DNA of 59,830 nt from Billgrantia azerbaijanica (GTDB lineage: Bacteria > Pseudomonadota > Gammaproteobacteria > Pseudomonadales > Halomonadaceae), in the NCBI GenBank assembly GCA_004551485.1, contig SBLD01000020.1, positions 1-59,830 of the forward strand. The letters run 5' to 3'. Below are positions 49,977-59,281 of the stretch, in pieces. Position numbers and translations under genes: made by a program. Numbering within the stretch: position 1 is the first letter of the stretch; each line of letters starts with the position of its first letter. The notes below the pieces were generated by a model. That model was not told the origin of the DNA, made no database searches, and saw only the letters and a program-made list of their open reading frames with translations.

Positions 49977-51403
49977 TCGCCGGCCTCCACGGCCGGGGCC
50001 AGGGCGGCGAGCGCCTCGCGGGCGCGTTGCGCCGCGGCGCGCACCTGGTCCGGGGCGGTGCCGCCGATGTGGTTGCGCGCGGCCACCGAGCCCTCCAGCG
50101 TCAGCACCTCGAAGACGTCGTCGGCGATGACCTCGGAAAACTGGCGCAGTTCGTCGAGGGTCATCTCGGAGAGGTCCTTGCCCTGCGCGATGCCGTAGGC
50201 CACCGACTGGCCGACGATCTCGTGGGCGTCGCGGAAGGCCACCCCCTTGCGCACCAGGTAGTCGGCGAGGTCGGTGGCGGTGGAGAAGCCCTTGCGCGCG
50301 GCCTCCTGCATGTTCTCGGCCTTGGCCTCGATGGCCGGCACCATGTCGGCGAACGCCTTGAGGCAGTCGCGCACCGTGTCGACGCTGTCGAACAGCGGCT
50401 CCTTGTCCTCCTGGTTGTCCTTGTTGTAGGCCAGCGGTTGCGACTTCATCAGCGTCAGCAGGCCCATCAGGTGGCCGTAGACGCGCCCGGTCTTGCCGCG
50501 CACCAGCTCCGGCACGTCGGGGTTCTTCTTCTGCGGCATGATCGAGGAGCCGGTGCAGAAGCGGTCGGGCAGGTCGATGAAGTCGAACTGGGCACTGGTC
50601 CACAGCACCAGCTCCTCGCTCATGCGCGACAGGTGCATCAGCAGCAGGCTGGCGAAGGCGGTGAACTCGACGGCGAAGTCGCGATCGCTCACCGCGTCGA
50701 GCGAGTTCTCGGCGGGGCGCGCGAAGCCGAGCAACTCGGCCGTGACGTGGCGGTCGATGGGGTAGGTGGTGCCGGCCAGGGCGGCGGCGCCCAGCGGCAG
50801 CACGTTGACGCGGCCGCGGCAGTCGCGCAGGCGTTCGTGGTCGCGGGCGAGCATCTCCTGCCAGGCCAGCAGGTGGTGGCCGAAGGTCACCGGCTGGGCG
50901 GTCTGCAGGTGGGTGAAGCCGGGCATGATGGTGTCGGCCTCGCGTTCGGCGAGCGCGATCAGCCCCTCGCGCAGGCGAACCAGCTCCGCCTCCACGCCAT
51001 CGATGGCGTCGCGCAGGAAGAGGCGGATGTCGGTGGCCACCTGGTCGTTGCGCGAGCGCCCGGTGTGCAGTTTCTTGCCGGTGATACCGATCTTCTCGGT
51101 GAGGCGCGCCTCGATGTTCATGTGCACGTCCTCGAGCGGCACCGACCACGCGAAGGTGCCCGCCTCGATCTCGCCGCGGATCTCGTCGAGACCGGCCACG
51201 ATGGCGTCGCGTTCGGCATCGCTGAGCACGCCGACCCGGGCCAGCATGGTGGCGTGGGCGATGGAGCCCCGGATGTCCTGCAGGGCGAGGCGCTGGTCGA
51301 AGCCGACCGAGGCGGTGAAGCGTTCGACGAAGGCGTCGGTGGGTTCGCTGAAACGGCCGCCCCAGGACTGGTTGGTGCTGGGGCTTGAGGAATTAGGGCT
51401 CAT
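49973..51403 (-). CDS. argH: Argininosuccinate lyase
   Basis: A 476-residue fumarase-superfamily enzyme, last step of arginine synthesis. Motifs: [16 protein letters not shown] near the start, [13 protein letters not shown] near 120, [11 protein letters not shown] near 165 and the signature [12 protein letters not shown] near 293 with the catalytic Ser loop. I chose the ATG at 51403 with AGGATG upstream; another ATG lies 12 bases further out (51415). A weak minus-strand TACACT (51492-51497) could be its -10. First gene of the overlapped run to 45308. Confidence 0.95.
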   Translation of the reverse strand: MSPNSSSPSTNQSWGGRFSEPTDAFVERFTASVGFDQRLALQDIRGSIAHATMLARVGVLSDAERDAIVAGLDEIRGEIEAGTFAWSVPLEDVHMNIEARLTEKIGITGKKLHTGRSRNDQVATDIRLFLRDAIDGVEAELVRLREGLIALAEREADTIMPGFTHLQTAQPVTFGHHLLAWQEMLARDHERLRDCRGRVNVLPLGAAALAGTTYPIDRHVTAELLGFARPAENSLDAVSDRDFAVEFTAFASLLLMHLSRMSEELVLWTSAQFDFIDLPDRFCTGSSIMPQKKNPDVPELVRGKTGRVYGHLMGLLTLMKSQPLAYNKDNQEDKEPLFDSVDTVRDCLKAFADMVPAIEAKAENMQEAARKGFSTATDLADYLVRKGVAFRDAHEIVGQSVAYGIAQGKDLSEMTLDELRQFSEVIADDVFEVLTLEGSVAARNHIGGTAPDQVRAAAQRAREALAALAPAVEAGE

Positions 51404-51548
51404 CGCGGTGAACATCCTGCATGGTGCTTGGCAACGGTGCTGGGGACAGCGTGGGGGAAGCCGGCGCGGCGGCTTCCGGTCATGGTGTCGCAGTGTACCA
51501 GAGTCGGCGTGACTGGCGAGGGCCGGGCGCCGGCGGCGGCCGGCGAGT

Positions 51549-51577
51549 TTTTCCTGCTTCCCCGGGTGCTTTATGAT
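51549..51577 (+). promoter_or_regulatory. Candidate hemC promoter
   Basis: TTTTCC (51549-51554) and TATGAT (51572-51577) are 17 bases apart; the -10 matches 5/6. The leader to the hemC GTG is about 90 bases. The 267-base divergent gap to argH holds nothing else clear beyond a 7-bp hairpin at 51456-51477. Confidence 0.45.
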
Positions 51578-51670
51578 AGGCGGCAATGATCCGAGATGCC
51601 CGCGGCCGCGACCGTCTGCGGCGCCAACCGCTCAGCCGGGCCCGACGGGCCCCAGCATGGGGAGAACCAC

Positions 51671-52609
51671 GTGCGATCCATCGATACGCTGCGTATAGCC
51701 ACGCGCAAGAGTCAACTGGCCATGTGGCAGGCCGAACACGTCCGTGACCGGCTCATGGCCGAGCACCCCGGCCTCACGGTGGAGCTGGTCGCGCTCTCCA
51801 CCCGTGGCGACAAGATCCTCGACACGCCGCTGGCCAAGGTGGGCGGCAAGGGCCTGTTCGTCAAGGAACTGGAAGAGGCGATCCTCGATGGCCGCGCCGA
51901 CATCGCCGTGCACTCCATGAAGGACGTGCCCATGCACTTCCCGGAGGGGCTTGGCCTCTCGGTGATCCTGGCCGGGGCCGAGCCCACCGATGCCTTCGTC
52001 TCCAACGACTACCGCTCGCTGGACGAGCTGCCCGAGGGGGCGCGCATCGGCACCTCGAGCCTGCGTCGCGGCCTGCAGATGCGCGAGGCGCGTCCCGACC
52101 TGGAGATCCTCACCCTGCGCGGCAACGTCCAGACCCGCCTGGGCAAGCTCGACGCCGGCGAGTTCGATGCCATCCTGCTCGCCACCTCGGGGCTCAAGCG
52201 CCTGGGGCTCGAGGACCGCATTGCCATGGAGCTGCCGCCCGAGGTGTGCCTGCCGGCCTGTGGTCAGGGGGCGCTGGGCATCGAGTGCCGCATCCACGAT
52301 CCCGAGCTGATCGCCCTGCTGGCGCCGCTCGACGACCCTATCACCGCCACCCGGGTGCGCGCCGAGCGCGCCATGAACACGCGCCTCGAAGGCGGCTGCC
52401 AGGTGCCGATCGGCGGCTACGCCACCTTCGAGAACGATGGCCAGACCCTGTGGCTGCGTGCCCTGGTCGGCAATCCCGAGGGCACCGAGGTGCTGCGCGC
52501 CGAGGGGCGCGGCTCGATCCACGAACCGGAGGCGCTGGGTATCCGCGTGGCCGAGGACCTGCTCGAGCAGGGTGCCGGCGAGATTCTCGCCGAGGTCTAC
52601 GGCGGCTGA
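51671..52609 (+). CDS. hemC: Porphobilinogen deaminase (hydroxymethylbilane synthase)
   Basis: A 312-residue enzyme joining four porphobilinogens. Cys243 in [11 protein letters not shown] binds the dipyrromethane cofactor; [14 protein letters not shown] starts the protein and [14 protein letters not shown] carries the catalytic Asp. The start is a GTG at 51671 with GGGGAGA ahead; the longer frame begins with unrelated sequence. First gene of hemCDXY. Confidence 0.96.
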   Translation: MRSIDTLRIATRKSQLAMWQAEHVRDRLMAEHPGLTVELVALSTRGDKILDTPLAKVGGKGLFVKELEEAILDGRADIAVHSMKDVPMHFPEGLGLSVILAGAEPTDAFVSNDYRSLDELPEGARIGTSSLRRGLQMREARPDLEILTLRGNVQTRLGKLDAGEFDAILLATSGLKRLGLEDRIAMELPPEVCLPACGQGALGIECRIHDPELIALLAPLDDPITATRVRAERAMNTRLEGGCQVPIGGYATFENDGQTLWLRALVGNPEGTEVLRAEGRGSIHEPEALGIRVAEDLLEQGAGEILAEVYGG

Positions 52610-53400
52610 TGGCTGCCTCCCGGCCGGTGCTGATCTGCCGCCCGGGCGAACGCGCCCGGGCGTTGGCCGCGGCCATCGAGGCGGCGGGTTTCCCCGTCGC
52701 CCATCTCGACGCCATGGCGCTCGAACCGTTGCCGGAAACCCCGGCGATGCGCGGCGCCTGGCTCGACTTCGACCACTTCCACAAGGTGGTGGTGGTCAGC
52801 CCCTTCGCCGCCGAATGCCTCGCCGAGGCGCTGGACCGCTACTGGCCGCAGCTGCCGCTGGGTTCCACCTGGTACGCCGTGGGGAGGGCCACGGCGACGG
52901 CGCTGCACGAGCGGCTGGGGGTGCGGGTGCACGTGCCGCCGGCCGAGGCCTCCGAGGACACCAGCGAGGCGCTGCTGACGCTCGGTTCGCTGCGCGCGCT
53001 CGACGGGCAGCGCGTGCTGCTGGTGGCGGGCGAGGGCGGACGCGCGCTACTCGCCGACACCCTCGCGGCCCGCGGGGCGCGCCTTACCCGGCTGGCGCTC
53101 TACCGGCGTCGCCTGCAGGCCCCGCCCCCGGCGTTGAGGCAACGCCTCGCCGACGGGGACTTCCGGGCGCTGGTGATCAGCAGCGGAGAATTGCTGGAAC
53201 ATCTGGCAAGATGGTGCACCGAGTCGACCTTGAACCAACCGCTAATCGTGTCCAGTCGTCGTTTGGCTACACTGGCCGACAGTCTGGGGTTCCGCACCCC
53301 CGTGGTGGCGTCGGGTGCCACGCCGGCCGCACTGGCCGACGCGGTAACCGGGGCCTGTGCCCCGGAGGACACCGATGTCGATCACGAAGATCTCGAATAA
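52609..53400 (+). CDS. hemD: Uroporphyrinogen-III synthase
   Basis: A 263-residue, poorly conserved two-lobed enzyme that cyclises hydroxymethylbilane with ring D inversion. Recognisable parts are RPVLICRPGERARALAAAIE at the N-terminus, VVVVSPFAAECLAEAL, WYAVGRATATAL and LLVAGEGGRALLADTLAARGA. Its ATG overlaps the hemC stop (TGATG). Confidence 0.9.
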   Translation: MAASRPVLICRPGERARALAAAIEAAGFPVAHLDAMALEPLPETPAMRGAWLDFDHFHKVVVVSPFAAECLAEALDRYWPQLPLGSTWYAVGRATATALHERLGVRVHVPPAEASEDTSEALLTLGSLRALDGQRVLLVAGEGGRALLADTLAARGARLTRLALYRRRLQAPPPALRQRLADGDFRALVISSGELLEHLARWCTESTLNQPLIVSSRRLATLADSLGFRTPVVASGATPAALADAVTGACAPEDTDVDHEDLE

Positions 53401-53413
53401 GGGCTAGCGACTG

Positions 53414-54988
53414 ATGAGCAAGCAGAGTAACGAGCAGGACGAACGCAAGTCGCCCTCCGGCGAGGCCCAGGGCGGCGCGCGCCGCGGGGCCGCCGGCGGC
53501 AAGAGCGGGGGCGAGGCGGGCAACGACCGCACGCCGCCGCGTGACAAATCGTCGCAGCAGGGAGGGGCCGCCGGGGCGCCGGCCGCCGGAACGCCGGCCG
53601 CCGGCAAGTCGTCGAAGTCGCCTCCCGGCAGCCGTTCGGGATCGGGGCGTGGTAGCGCCGCGGCCAAGCCGGCATCGGACAAGAGCGCCGCGAGCGCCGC
53701 TGGCAGCGGCAACAAGCCACAAGAGACCCAGCCGCAAGCGACCCAGGCGGAGGCGACCAAGGGCAAGCCGACCCAGGGCCAGAAGGCCGGCAAGGACGAG
53801 ACGTCCGGCAAGGATGAGAAGGTCGGTCAGGGCGAGAGCGCCGCGAAGGGCACAAAGCCGGCCGGCGACAAGCCCGCCGAGCGGCCCGCGGCCAGTGGTG
53901 CTGGCGGCGGTGGCACGGCCGCCGCGGCCGGCGGTGGTCAGGGCAAGGGCGGTGGCAAGGGCGGTGCGCTGGCGCTGGTGCTGGTGGTGCTGCTGGCGAT
54001 CGCCGTGGGCTTCTTTGCCCAGCGCATATGGCAGCGCCTCGACGACCAGCAGCAGCGCCTGGCGGAGCTGCAGTCGAGCGCGGCGAATGCCGCCACCCAG
54101 GAGTCCCTGGCCGCGCTGGAGCAGCGCCTCGAGGCGGGCGAGAGCGAGCGCAACGCCGAGCTGAACGCCGCCCTGGAGGAGCTGCGCGAGCGCTTTGCCA
54201 GCTACCGCAGCGAGATCGACGGTACCCTCGACCAGGTGCTCGACGAGCTCTCCACCCAGCAGGAGCCCGACGCGCGCGAATGGCTGCACGCCGAGGCCGC
54301 CTACCTGCTGCGCCTGGCCAACCAGCGCCTGCAGCTCGAGCGCGATGTCGAGGGCGCCATCGCCCTGCTGCGTACCGCCGACGAGCGCCTGAGCGAGGCG
54401 AATAACCCCGCCCTGCTCTCCGTGCGCCGCGCCATCGCCTCGGAGATCGCCATCCTCGAGGGCGTGCCGCAGGTCGACCGCACCGGCATCTATCTGGAGC
54501 TCAGCGCCCAGCAGGAGCGCCTCGCCCAGCTGCCGCTCTCCCGTGAGCTGGAGGAGATCCCCGCCCGCGCCGGCCTCCAGGAGGCGCCCAGCGGCGGCTG
54601 GCAGCAGCAGCTCGCGCGCTTCGGCGAGGAGCTCAAGGACCTGGTGGTCATCCGCCACCACGACCAGGCGCTGGAGAGCCTGATCAGCCCCGAACAGGAG
54701 TCCTACCTGCGCCAGAGCGCGCGCCTGGTACTGGAGCAGGCCCAGCTGGCGCTCCTCAAGGAGGAGCAGGACCTCTATGAGGCGAGCCTCGACAAGGCGC
54801 TGACGCTGCTCGACGGCTACTACGCCAGCGACCGTGAAGAGGTGCAGGCCGTCGTCGCGCGGCTCGAGTCGCTCAAGGGCAAGACCATCCGTCCCGAGCT
54901 GCCCGACATCAGCGGCTCCCAGCAGGCGCTGGCCTCGTTCATCGAGCATCGCTTCGGCTCGCGCGGTGAGCAGGGAGAGGACGCATGA
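53414..54988 (+). CDS. hemX: HemX-family membrane protein
   Basis: A 524-residue protein. Residues 1 to about 180 are an Ala/Gly/Lys/Ser-rich, probably disordered cytosolic tail; one membrane helix (ALALVLVVLLAIAVGFFA) lies near 183-203; a helical periplasmic coiled-coil domain follows with WLHAEAAYLLRLANQRLQLE and RHHDQALESLISPEQESYLR. HemX is named as a uroporphyrin methyltransferase in some databases, but no SAM-methylase motif is here. It lies 13 bases after hemD. Confidence 0.9.
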   Translation: MSKQSNEQDERKSPSGEAQGGARRGAAGGKSGGEAGNDRTPPRDKSSQQGGAAGAPAAGTPAAGKSSKSPPGSRSGSGRGSAAAKPASDKSAASAAGSGNKPQETQPQATQAEATKGKPTQGQKAGKDETSGKDEKVGQGESAAKGTKPAGDKPAERPAASGAGGGGTAAAAGGGQGKGGGKGGALALVLVVLLAIAVGFFAQRIWQRLDDQQQRLAELQSSAANAATQESLAALEQRLEAGESERNAELNAALEELRERFASYRSEIDGTLDQVLDELSTQQEPDAREWLHAEAAYLLRLANQRLQLERDVEGAIALLRTADERLSEANNPALLSVRRAIASEIAILEGVPQVDRTGIYLELSAQQERLAQLPLSRELEEIPARAGLQEAPSGGWQQQLARFGEELKDLVVIRHHDQALESLISPEQESYLRQSARLVLEQAQLALLKEEQDLYEASLDKALTLLDGYYASDREEVQAVVARLESLKGKTIRPELPDISGSQQALASFIEHRFGSRGEQGEDA

Positions 54989-56232
54989 GAAAACTGATCC
55001 TTATCGTCGTCGTCGGCCTGGCGCTGGGGGCGCTGTTCGGCCAGCTGATGGTGTCCCTGCCCGGCTACTGGCTGGTGCGGGTGGGCGAGACCTCCCTGCA
55101 GACCTCGTTCTGGTTCGGCCTGGTGATCCTGCTGGCCGCCTTCCTGGCGCTGCACTTTGCCCTGCGCGTGCTGATGCGCCTCTCGCGCCCGGTCACCCGC
55201 TTCAAGGTGTGGAACAGCCGCAGCCGCCATCGCAACGCCATGAAGCGCACCGTGCGCGGCCTGGTGGCGCTCGCCGAGGGGCGCTGGAAGCGCGCCGAGA
55301 AGGCGCTGGTCAAGGCGGCCGACGACTCCAGCACCCCGCTCGTCAACTACCTCTCTGCGGCGCTCGCGGCCCACTACCAGGGGCGCTTCGAGCAGGCCGA
55401 CACCCTGCTCAAGCGCGCCCACCTCAGCACCCAGGGGTCCGACACGGCGGTGGGCCTGATGCAGGCGCAACTGATGCTCGACCGCCAGCAGTACGAAGAG
55501 GCGCTGGCCATCCTCACCCGGCTCGACCGCCAGCTGCCCAACCATCCCCAGGTGCTCAAGCAGCTCAAGCAGGCCTACCTGAGCGTCAGCGATTGGGATG
55601 GCCTGCGCCGCCTGATGCCGCGCCTGGCCGCTCGCCAGCTCGTCTCCCCCGAGGAGCGCAACGAGCTGGAGCTGCGCGCCTACCGCGAGCTGCTCGTCCA
55701 GGAGGCGCGCGATCCCAGCCACGTGGAGCGGATCCGCAACCTGTGGGCCGACATGCCCGACAGCCTGCGCGGCAATGTCGATCTGATTGGCCTGTACGGC
55801 GAGGCGCTGGTGCGCGGCAAGGAGGAGGGCATCGCCGAACGCCTGCTGCGCCACTCGCTCAATGAGCACTGGGACAGCCGCCTGGTGCTGCGCTACGGCC
55901 TGCTCAACGTGGACCCGGCTCGCCAGCTGGCGCACGCCGAGCAGTGGTTGCAGCAGCGCCCCAACGACCCCGACCTGCTGCTCACCCTGGGCCGCCTGTC
56001 GCTGCGCAACGCCTACTGGGGCAAGGCGCAGGAGTACTTCGAGGCGAGCCAGCGCCAGCGCCCCAGCGGCGTGGTGTGTGCCGAGCTGGCGCGCCTCTAC
56101 GCCAACCTGGGCGAGCACAACAAGAGCCAGCTCTACTACCGGCAGAGCGTGGAACTGCTCGACAAGTCGCTGCCCTCGCTGCCCCAGCCCGCGGAGCCTG
56201 CCCCGAGCGAGCCGGCCCAGAAGGCCAGTTGA
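54985..56232 (+). CDS. hemY: HemY-family TPR membrane protein
   Basis: A 415-residue protein with two N-terminal membrane helices (about 2-24 and 41-63) followed by a cytosolic or periplasmic TPR-like helical domain. Typical parts are LPGYWLVRVGETSLQTSFWF, MKRTVRGLVALAEGRW, LNYLSAALAAHYQG-like NYLSAALAAHYQG, and the C-terminal LLTLGRLSLRNAYWGKAQEY. It is not the oxygen-dependent oxidase also called HemY. It starts in the hemX stop (ATGA). Confidence 0.92.
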   Translation: MRKLILIVVVGLALGALFGQLMVSLPGYWLVRVGETSLQTSFWFGLVILLAAFLALHFALRVLMRLSRPVTRFKVWNSRSRHRNAMKRTVRGLVALAEGRWKRAEKALVKAADDSSTPLVNYLSAALAAHYQGRFEQADTLLKRAHLSTQGSDTAVGLMQAQLMLDRQQYEEALAILTRLDRQLPNHPQVLKQLKQAYLSVSDWDGLRRLMPRLAARQLVSPEERNELELRAYRELLVQEARDPSHVERIRNLWADMPDSLRGNVDLIGLYGEALVRGKEEGIAERLLRHSLNEHWDSRLVLRYGLLNVDPARQLAHAEQWLQQRPNDPDLLLTLGRLSLRNAYWGKAQEYFEASQRQRPSGVVCAELARLYANLGEHNKSQLYYRQSVELLDKSLPSLPQPAEPAPSEPAQKAS

Positions 56233-56239
56233 GGTCGCC

Positions 56240-56353
56240 GCAGGGGCCCGGCCCCTGCATCTCCGGTAACGCCAGCGGGGCTGCCGAAAGGCAGCCCCGC
56301 TGGCGTTGGCGCGACCAGCCCGGAGCACACCGGCCGCCTGGCGGCCGGTGTGC
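56240..56353. repeat. Three consecutive perfect hairpins between convergent genes
   Basis: Stems are 8 bp (56240-56247 with 56251-56258), 18 bp with a GAAA tetraloop (56268-56285 with 56290-56307) and 13 bp (56325-56337 with 56341-56353). None has a T-run on either strand. They occupy almost the whole 124-base gap between hemY and the MscS gene and may block or protect both 3' ends. Confidence 0.75.
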
Positions 56354-56356
56354 GCT

Positions 56357-58681
56357 TCAGCCCCTGTCCTCGTAGTCGCCCTTGAAGGTGGGGTTGGGGC
56401 GCGAGCGCGGGTCCTCCTCGCCGGCCCGGCTCTGCTCGGCCGAGCTCGGCTGACCGCCCGGCAGGCCGTCGGTGTCGAAGCGCTGGTGCATGACGCGCAC
56501 GTTGGCCGGCGGCGCCTCGCCCTCCTTGCCCACGCCGAAGTAGAGCGTGGTGTGGGGAAAGGGGATCTCGATGCCCTTGGCGTCGAAGTGCAGCTTGACC
56601 AGGCGGTTGTAGGCGCGCCCCACCGCCCACTGGTTGCCGGGGGTGGTCTTGATGCGCACGCGGATGTTCACCGAGCTGTCGGCCAGCGCAATGACCCCGG
56701 CCACCTCCAGCGGGGCGAGGACGTTCATGCGGTGCTCGTCGCTCGCCGCCAGCTCGTCGAAGGCCTCGCGCAGGGCGACGATCGCCTCGTCGATGCTCTC
56801 GCGGTAGGCGATGCCGTATTCGCCGACGTGGTAGGCGAACTCGCGCATGTAGTTGGAGACGGTGTCGACGCTCGAGAAGGGCACGATGTGGTAGGTGCCG
56901 TTGAGGTCGCGGATGCCCACCGAACGGATGCTCAGGCGCTCCGCGGTGCCGGTGATGCCGCCCACCGTGACCACGTCACCGGTGTTCATGGCGTTCTCCA
57001 CCTGGATGAAGATGCCGGTGATGACGTCCTGCACCAGCTTTTGTGCGCCGAAACCGATCGCCAGGCCCAGCACTCCGGCGCCGGCGATCAGCGGCCCGAT
57101 GTTGATGCCGATCTCGGCCAGCACGATCATCGCCGTGATGGTGACCATGGCGATGGCCAGGGCGTTGCGGAACAGGGTGAGCAGGGTCCGGGCACGCGCC
57201 GAGGGTTCGCCGCCGCCGGTATCCGGGTTGAGTTTGTGCTCGATCAGGCTGGCCAGCCCCAGCCAGGTGCCGATGGCGATCACCAGGATGATGGCCACGT
57301 TGAGCAGCGTGCCGACCAGGCCGCGGCCCGCCTCGGAGGCGTACCAGGTGGTCAGATCGAAGGCCCCCCAGGCGTCGAGCACCAGCAGGATCGCCGCGAT
57401 CAGGATCACCGTGCGCAGCACGCGCAGGGCGTTGGGCACGTAGGCGTTGAGGCGCGGCTCGAGCAGCGGCAGCTTGCGGCGCAACTCGTCGGAGAGGCGG
57501 ATGCGCCGGCCGATGGTCTGCGTCAGCAGCGTGGAGACGAGCATGCCGGCGACCACGGTGGCCAGCGTCTTGAGGGTGGCGAAGAGCACGAAGGGCAGCG
57601 CATCGGCGGGTCGCGTCAGGGTCAGCACCAGCACCACCAGGAAGTAGGTCAGGGCGAAGAGGTGCCAGGTGCGCGCGAAGAGCTGCACCGAGATGCGGGT
57701 GGCGGTGAAGTCGGTGCGCTTGGCCAGGGCCATCAGGTTGTCGCGCAGCCGCGCGCGGTTCTTGAGCACCACCGCCACCGCGTAGATGAAGGCGCCGAAC
57801 ATGATCAGGGTGCCGACGCCCTGGCCGAGCGCCGGCGACAGGTAGCCGTTGACCAGCGGCACGACCACCATCAGGCCGTAGCCCACCAGCCCCACCAGGC
57901 GGGCGATCCAGCGGTTCCAGTAGGAGGCCTCGGCGGCGCTGATCGGCAGCAGGCGCAGCCCCTCGTAGCGCGACGAGAAGAGCATGCGCACCGCCGCCTT
58001 GATCAGCTCGATCACCAGGAAGGCGTTGAGGAACAGCGAGGCGCGGGTGGAGAGCTCGCCGGTCTCGCCGACCGCGAAGGTAGCGATGAGGTTGCCACCG
58101 AGATAGGCGAGCGCCACCACCAGCACGTCGACGGCGGCGGCCAGCGCCACGCAGAGCACCAGGCGCAACACCGGCGTCAGGCCGTTGCCGGCGCGTGACC
58201 AGTCGCTGAGGCGTGAGAACAGCGGCCGCACCAGCCGGCGGAACGCCACGAAGAGCACGAAGGTGGCCAGTATCACCAGCCCCAGGTTGATGGCCGCCGT
58301 GGTGAAGGCCGTCAGGTCGAAGCGTCCGGTATCGCCGCTGGCCAGGTCGGCGAGGACGTCGACAAGGTTGTCGAGCTGGCTGCCGATGTCGCCGGCGATG
58401 CGGCTGGTCATCTCGGCCAATTGGCGCGGCAACGAGGCGGCCCGGCCGGGTGCCTCCTCGGCGGGTGGTGCCGCCTCGCCCTCCTCGGCCAGGCCGCGCA
58501 ACTGGTCGATCAGCTGCTGGCGGGTCTGCTCGTTCTCCAGCAGGTCGGCCAGGGTGTCGTAGGCCGGAGGCTCGCTGCCGCTCGCCGCCTGTGACGTTTG
58601 GGCCAGGGCGGGCGCCGCGATGGCCATCAGGGCCAGCAGCAGCCCGCCGAGGAGCAGGGGTAGGGCTCGCAGTGACTTCAC
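56357..58681 (-). CDS. Large MscS-family mechanosensitive channel
   Basis: A 774-residue protein, similar in size to E. coli YbiO. It has a signal peptide (cut after ALA, near 28), a periplasmic N-terminal domain, about ten membrane helices and a C-terminal MscS module with GAGVLGLAIGFGAQKLVQD (pore helix), GIFIQVENAMNTGDVVTVGG and GIRDLNGTYHIVPFSSVDTV. The start is a GTG at 58681 with GGAGGT upstream, chosen because the signal peptide begins there. Such channels release solutes on hypo-osmotic shock, useful for an ectoine-accumulating cell. Confidence 0.9.
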   Translation of the reverse strand: MKSLRALPLLLGGLLLALMAIAAPALAQTSQAASGSEPPAYDTLADLLENEQTRQQLIDQLRGLAEEGEAAPPAEEAPGRAASLPRQLAEMTSRIAGDIGSQLDNLVDVLADLASGDTGRFDLTAFTTAAINLGLVILATFVLFVAFRRLVRPLFSRLSDWSRAGNGLTPVLRLVLCVALAAAVDVLVVALAYLGGNLIATFAVGETGELSTRASLFLNAFLVIELIKAAVRMLFSSRYEGLRLLPISAAEASYWNRWIARLVGLVGYGLMVVVPLVNGYLSPALGQGVGTLIMFGAFIYAVAVVLKNRARLRDNLMALAKRTDFTATRISVQLFARTWHLFALTYFLVVLVLTLTRPADALPFVLFATLKTLATVVAGMLVSTLLTQTIGRRIRLSDELRRKLPLLEPRLNAYVPNALRVLRTVILIAAILLVLDAWGAFDLTTWYASEAGRGLVGTLLNVAIILVIAIGTWLGLASLIEHKLNPDTGGGEPSARARTLLTLFRNALAIAMVTITAMIVLAEIGINIGPLIAGAGVLGLAIGFGAQKLVQDVITGIFIQVENAMNTGDVVTVGGITGTAERLSIRSVGIRDLNGTYHIVPFSSVDTVSNYMREFAYHVGEYGIAYRESIDEAIVALREAFDELAASDEHRMNVLAPLEVAGVIALADSSVNIRVRIKTTPGNQWAVGRAYNRLVKLHFDAKGIEIPFPHTTLYFGVGKEGEAPPANVRVMHQRFDTDGLPGGQPSSAEQSRAGEEDPRSRPNPTFKGDYEDRG

Positions 58682-58799
58682 GCGGTGACCTCCATCTCGT
58701 GGCGTGTCGGGAGTTGTCCTGGGTCGCAGCCATCGGCCGCGCGCCGGCTTCGGCATGATACGGGCTTTCCGCGGCGGCCACGACCCGAAGCACATTGAC

Positions 58800-58814
58800 G
58801 TACAAGTGTTGTAC
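58800..58814. promoter_or_regulatory. Perfect inverted repeat between the MscS and fluoride channel genes
   Basis: GTACAA-GTG-TTGTAC, in the divergent gap. It has the same GTACAR-N3-YTGTAC form as 45236-45252. Regulator unknown. Confidence 0.4.
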
Positions 58815-58894
58815 ATCAGTTGGCCCTCTGGCAAATGGGCATGCGATACTGCCCGCCGTGCGGTGTTCCGGAGTGCCAGGGAGGGGTGACTGAG

Positions 58895-59281
58895 GTGGTG
58901 GTGGACTGGGTGACGCTGGGGCTGGTGGCGGGCGGTGGCGCCCTGGGCGGCATGGGGCGCCTGGCGGTGAGCAACGCCGTGGCTCGCCGGTGGGGGGCGG
59001 CCTTTCCCTGGGGAACGCTCGCTGTCAACCTGAGCGGTGCCCTGGGCATGGGGCTGCTGGCCGGCCTGCTGGGCGGCCCGGGCGAAGCGGGGCCGGCCTG
59101 GTCCCTCGCCGCCGTTGGCCTGCTGGGGGGCTACACCACGGTCTCCTCGCTGAGCCTGCAGGTGCTGACGCTGTGGCAGCAGGGCCGCCGCGCCGCCACC
59201 CTGGGCTACGCCCTCGGCACCCTGGGCGCCGGTCTGGTCGCGCTGTGGCTGGGGGCCAGCCTGGCGGGAGGCCTCTCATGA
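58895..59281 (+). CDS. crcB: Fluoride channel FluC (CrcB), first partner
   Basis: A 128-residue, four-helix CrcB protein. It keeps ALGGMGRLAVS (Arg) and TLAVNLSGALGMGL (pore Asn) but its Phe-box region reads GGYTTVSSLSLQVL, so both Phe expected in TTFSxF are Val and Leu. Start codon uncertain: GTG at 58886, 58895, 58898 or 58901; I chose 58895 for its 10-base spacing from GGGAGG. It overlaps the second crcB by 4 bases, so the two probably form a heterodimer. Confidence 0.82.
   Translation: MVVDWVTLGLVAGGGALGGMGRLAVSNAVARRWGAAFPWGTLAVNLSGALGMGLLAGLLGGPGEAGPAWSLAAVGLLGGYTTVSSLSLQVLTLWQQGRRAATLGYALGTLGAGLVALWLGASLAGGLS

Noticed and set aside
53414-54988. Uroporphyrinogen-III C-methyltransferase activity of HemX
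   Set aside because: No SAM-methylase motifs; the name is a database habit.
58682-58894. Fluoride (crcB) riboswitch before the fluoride channel genes
   Set aside because: I could not match the conserved pseudoknot core; only a palindrome is seen. A covariance search would decide.
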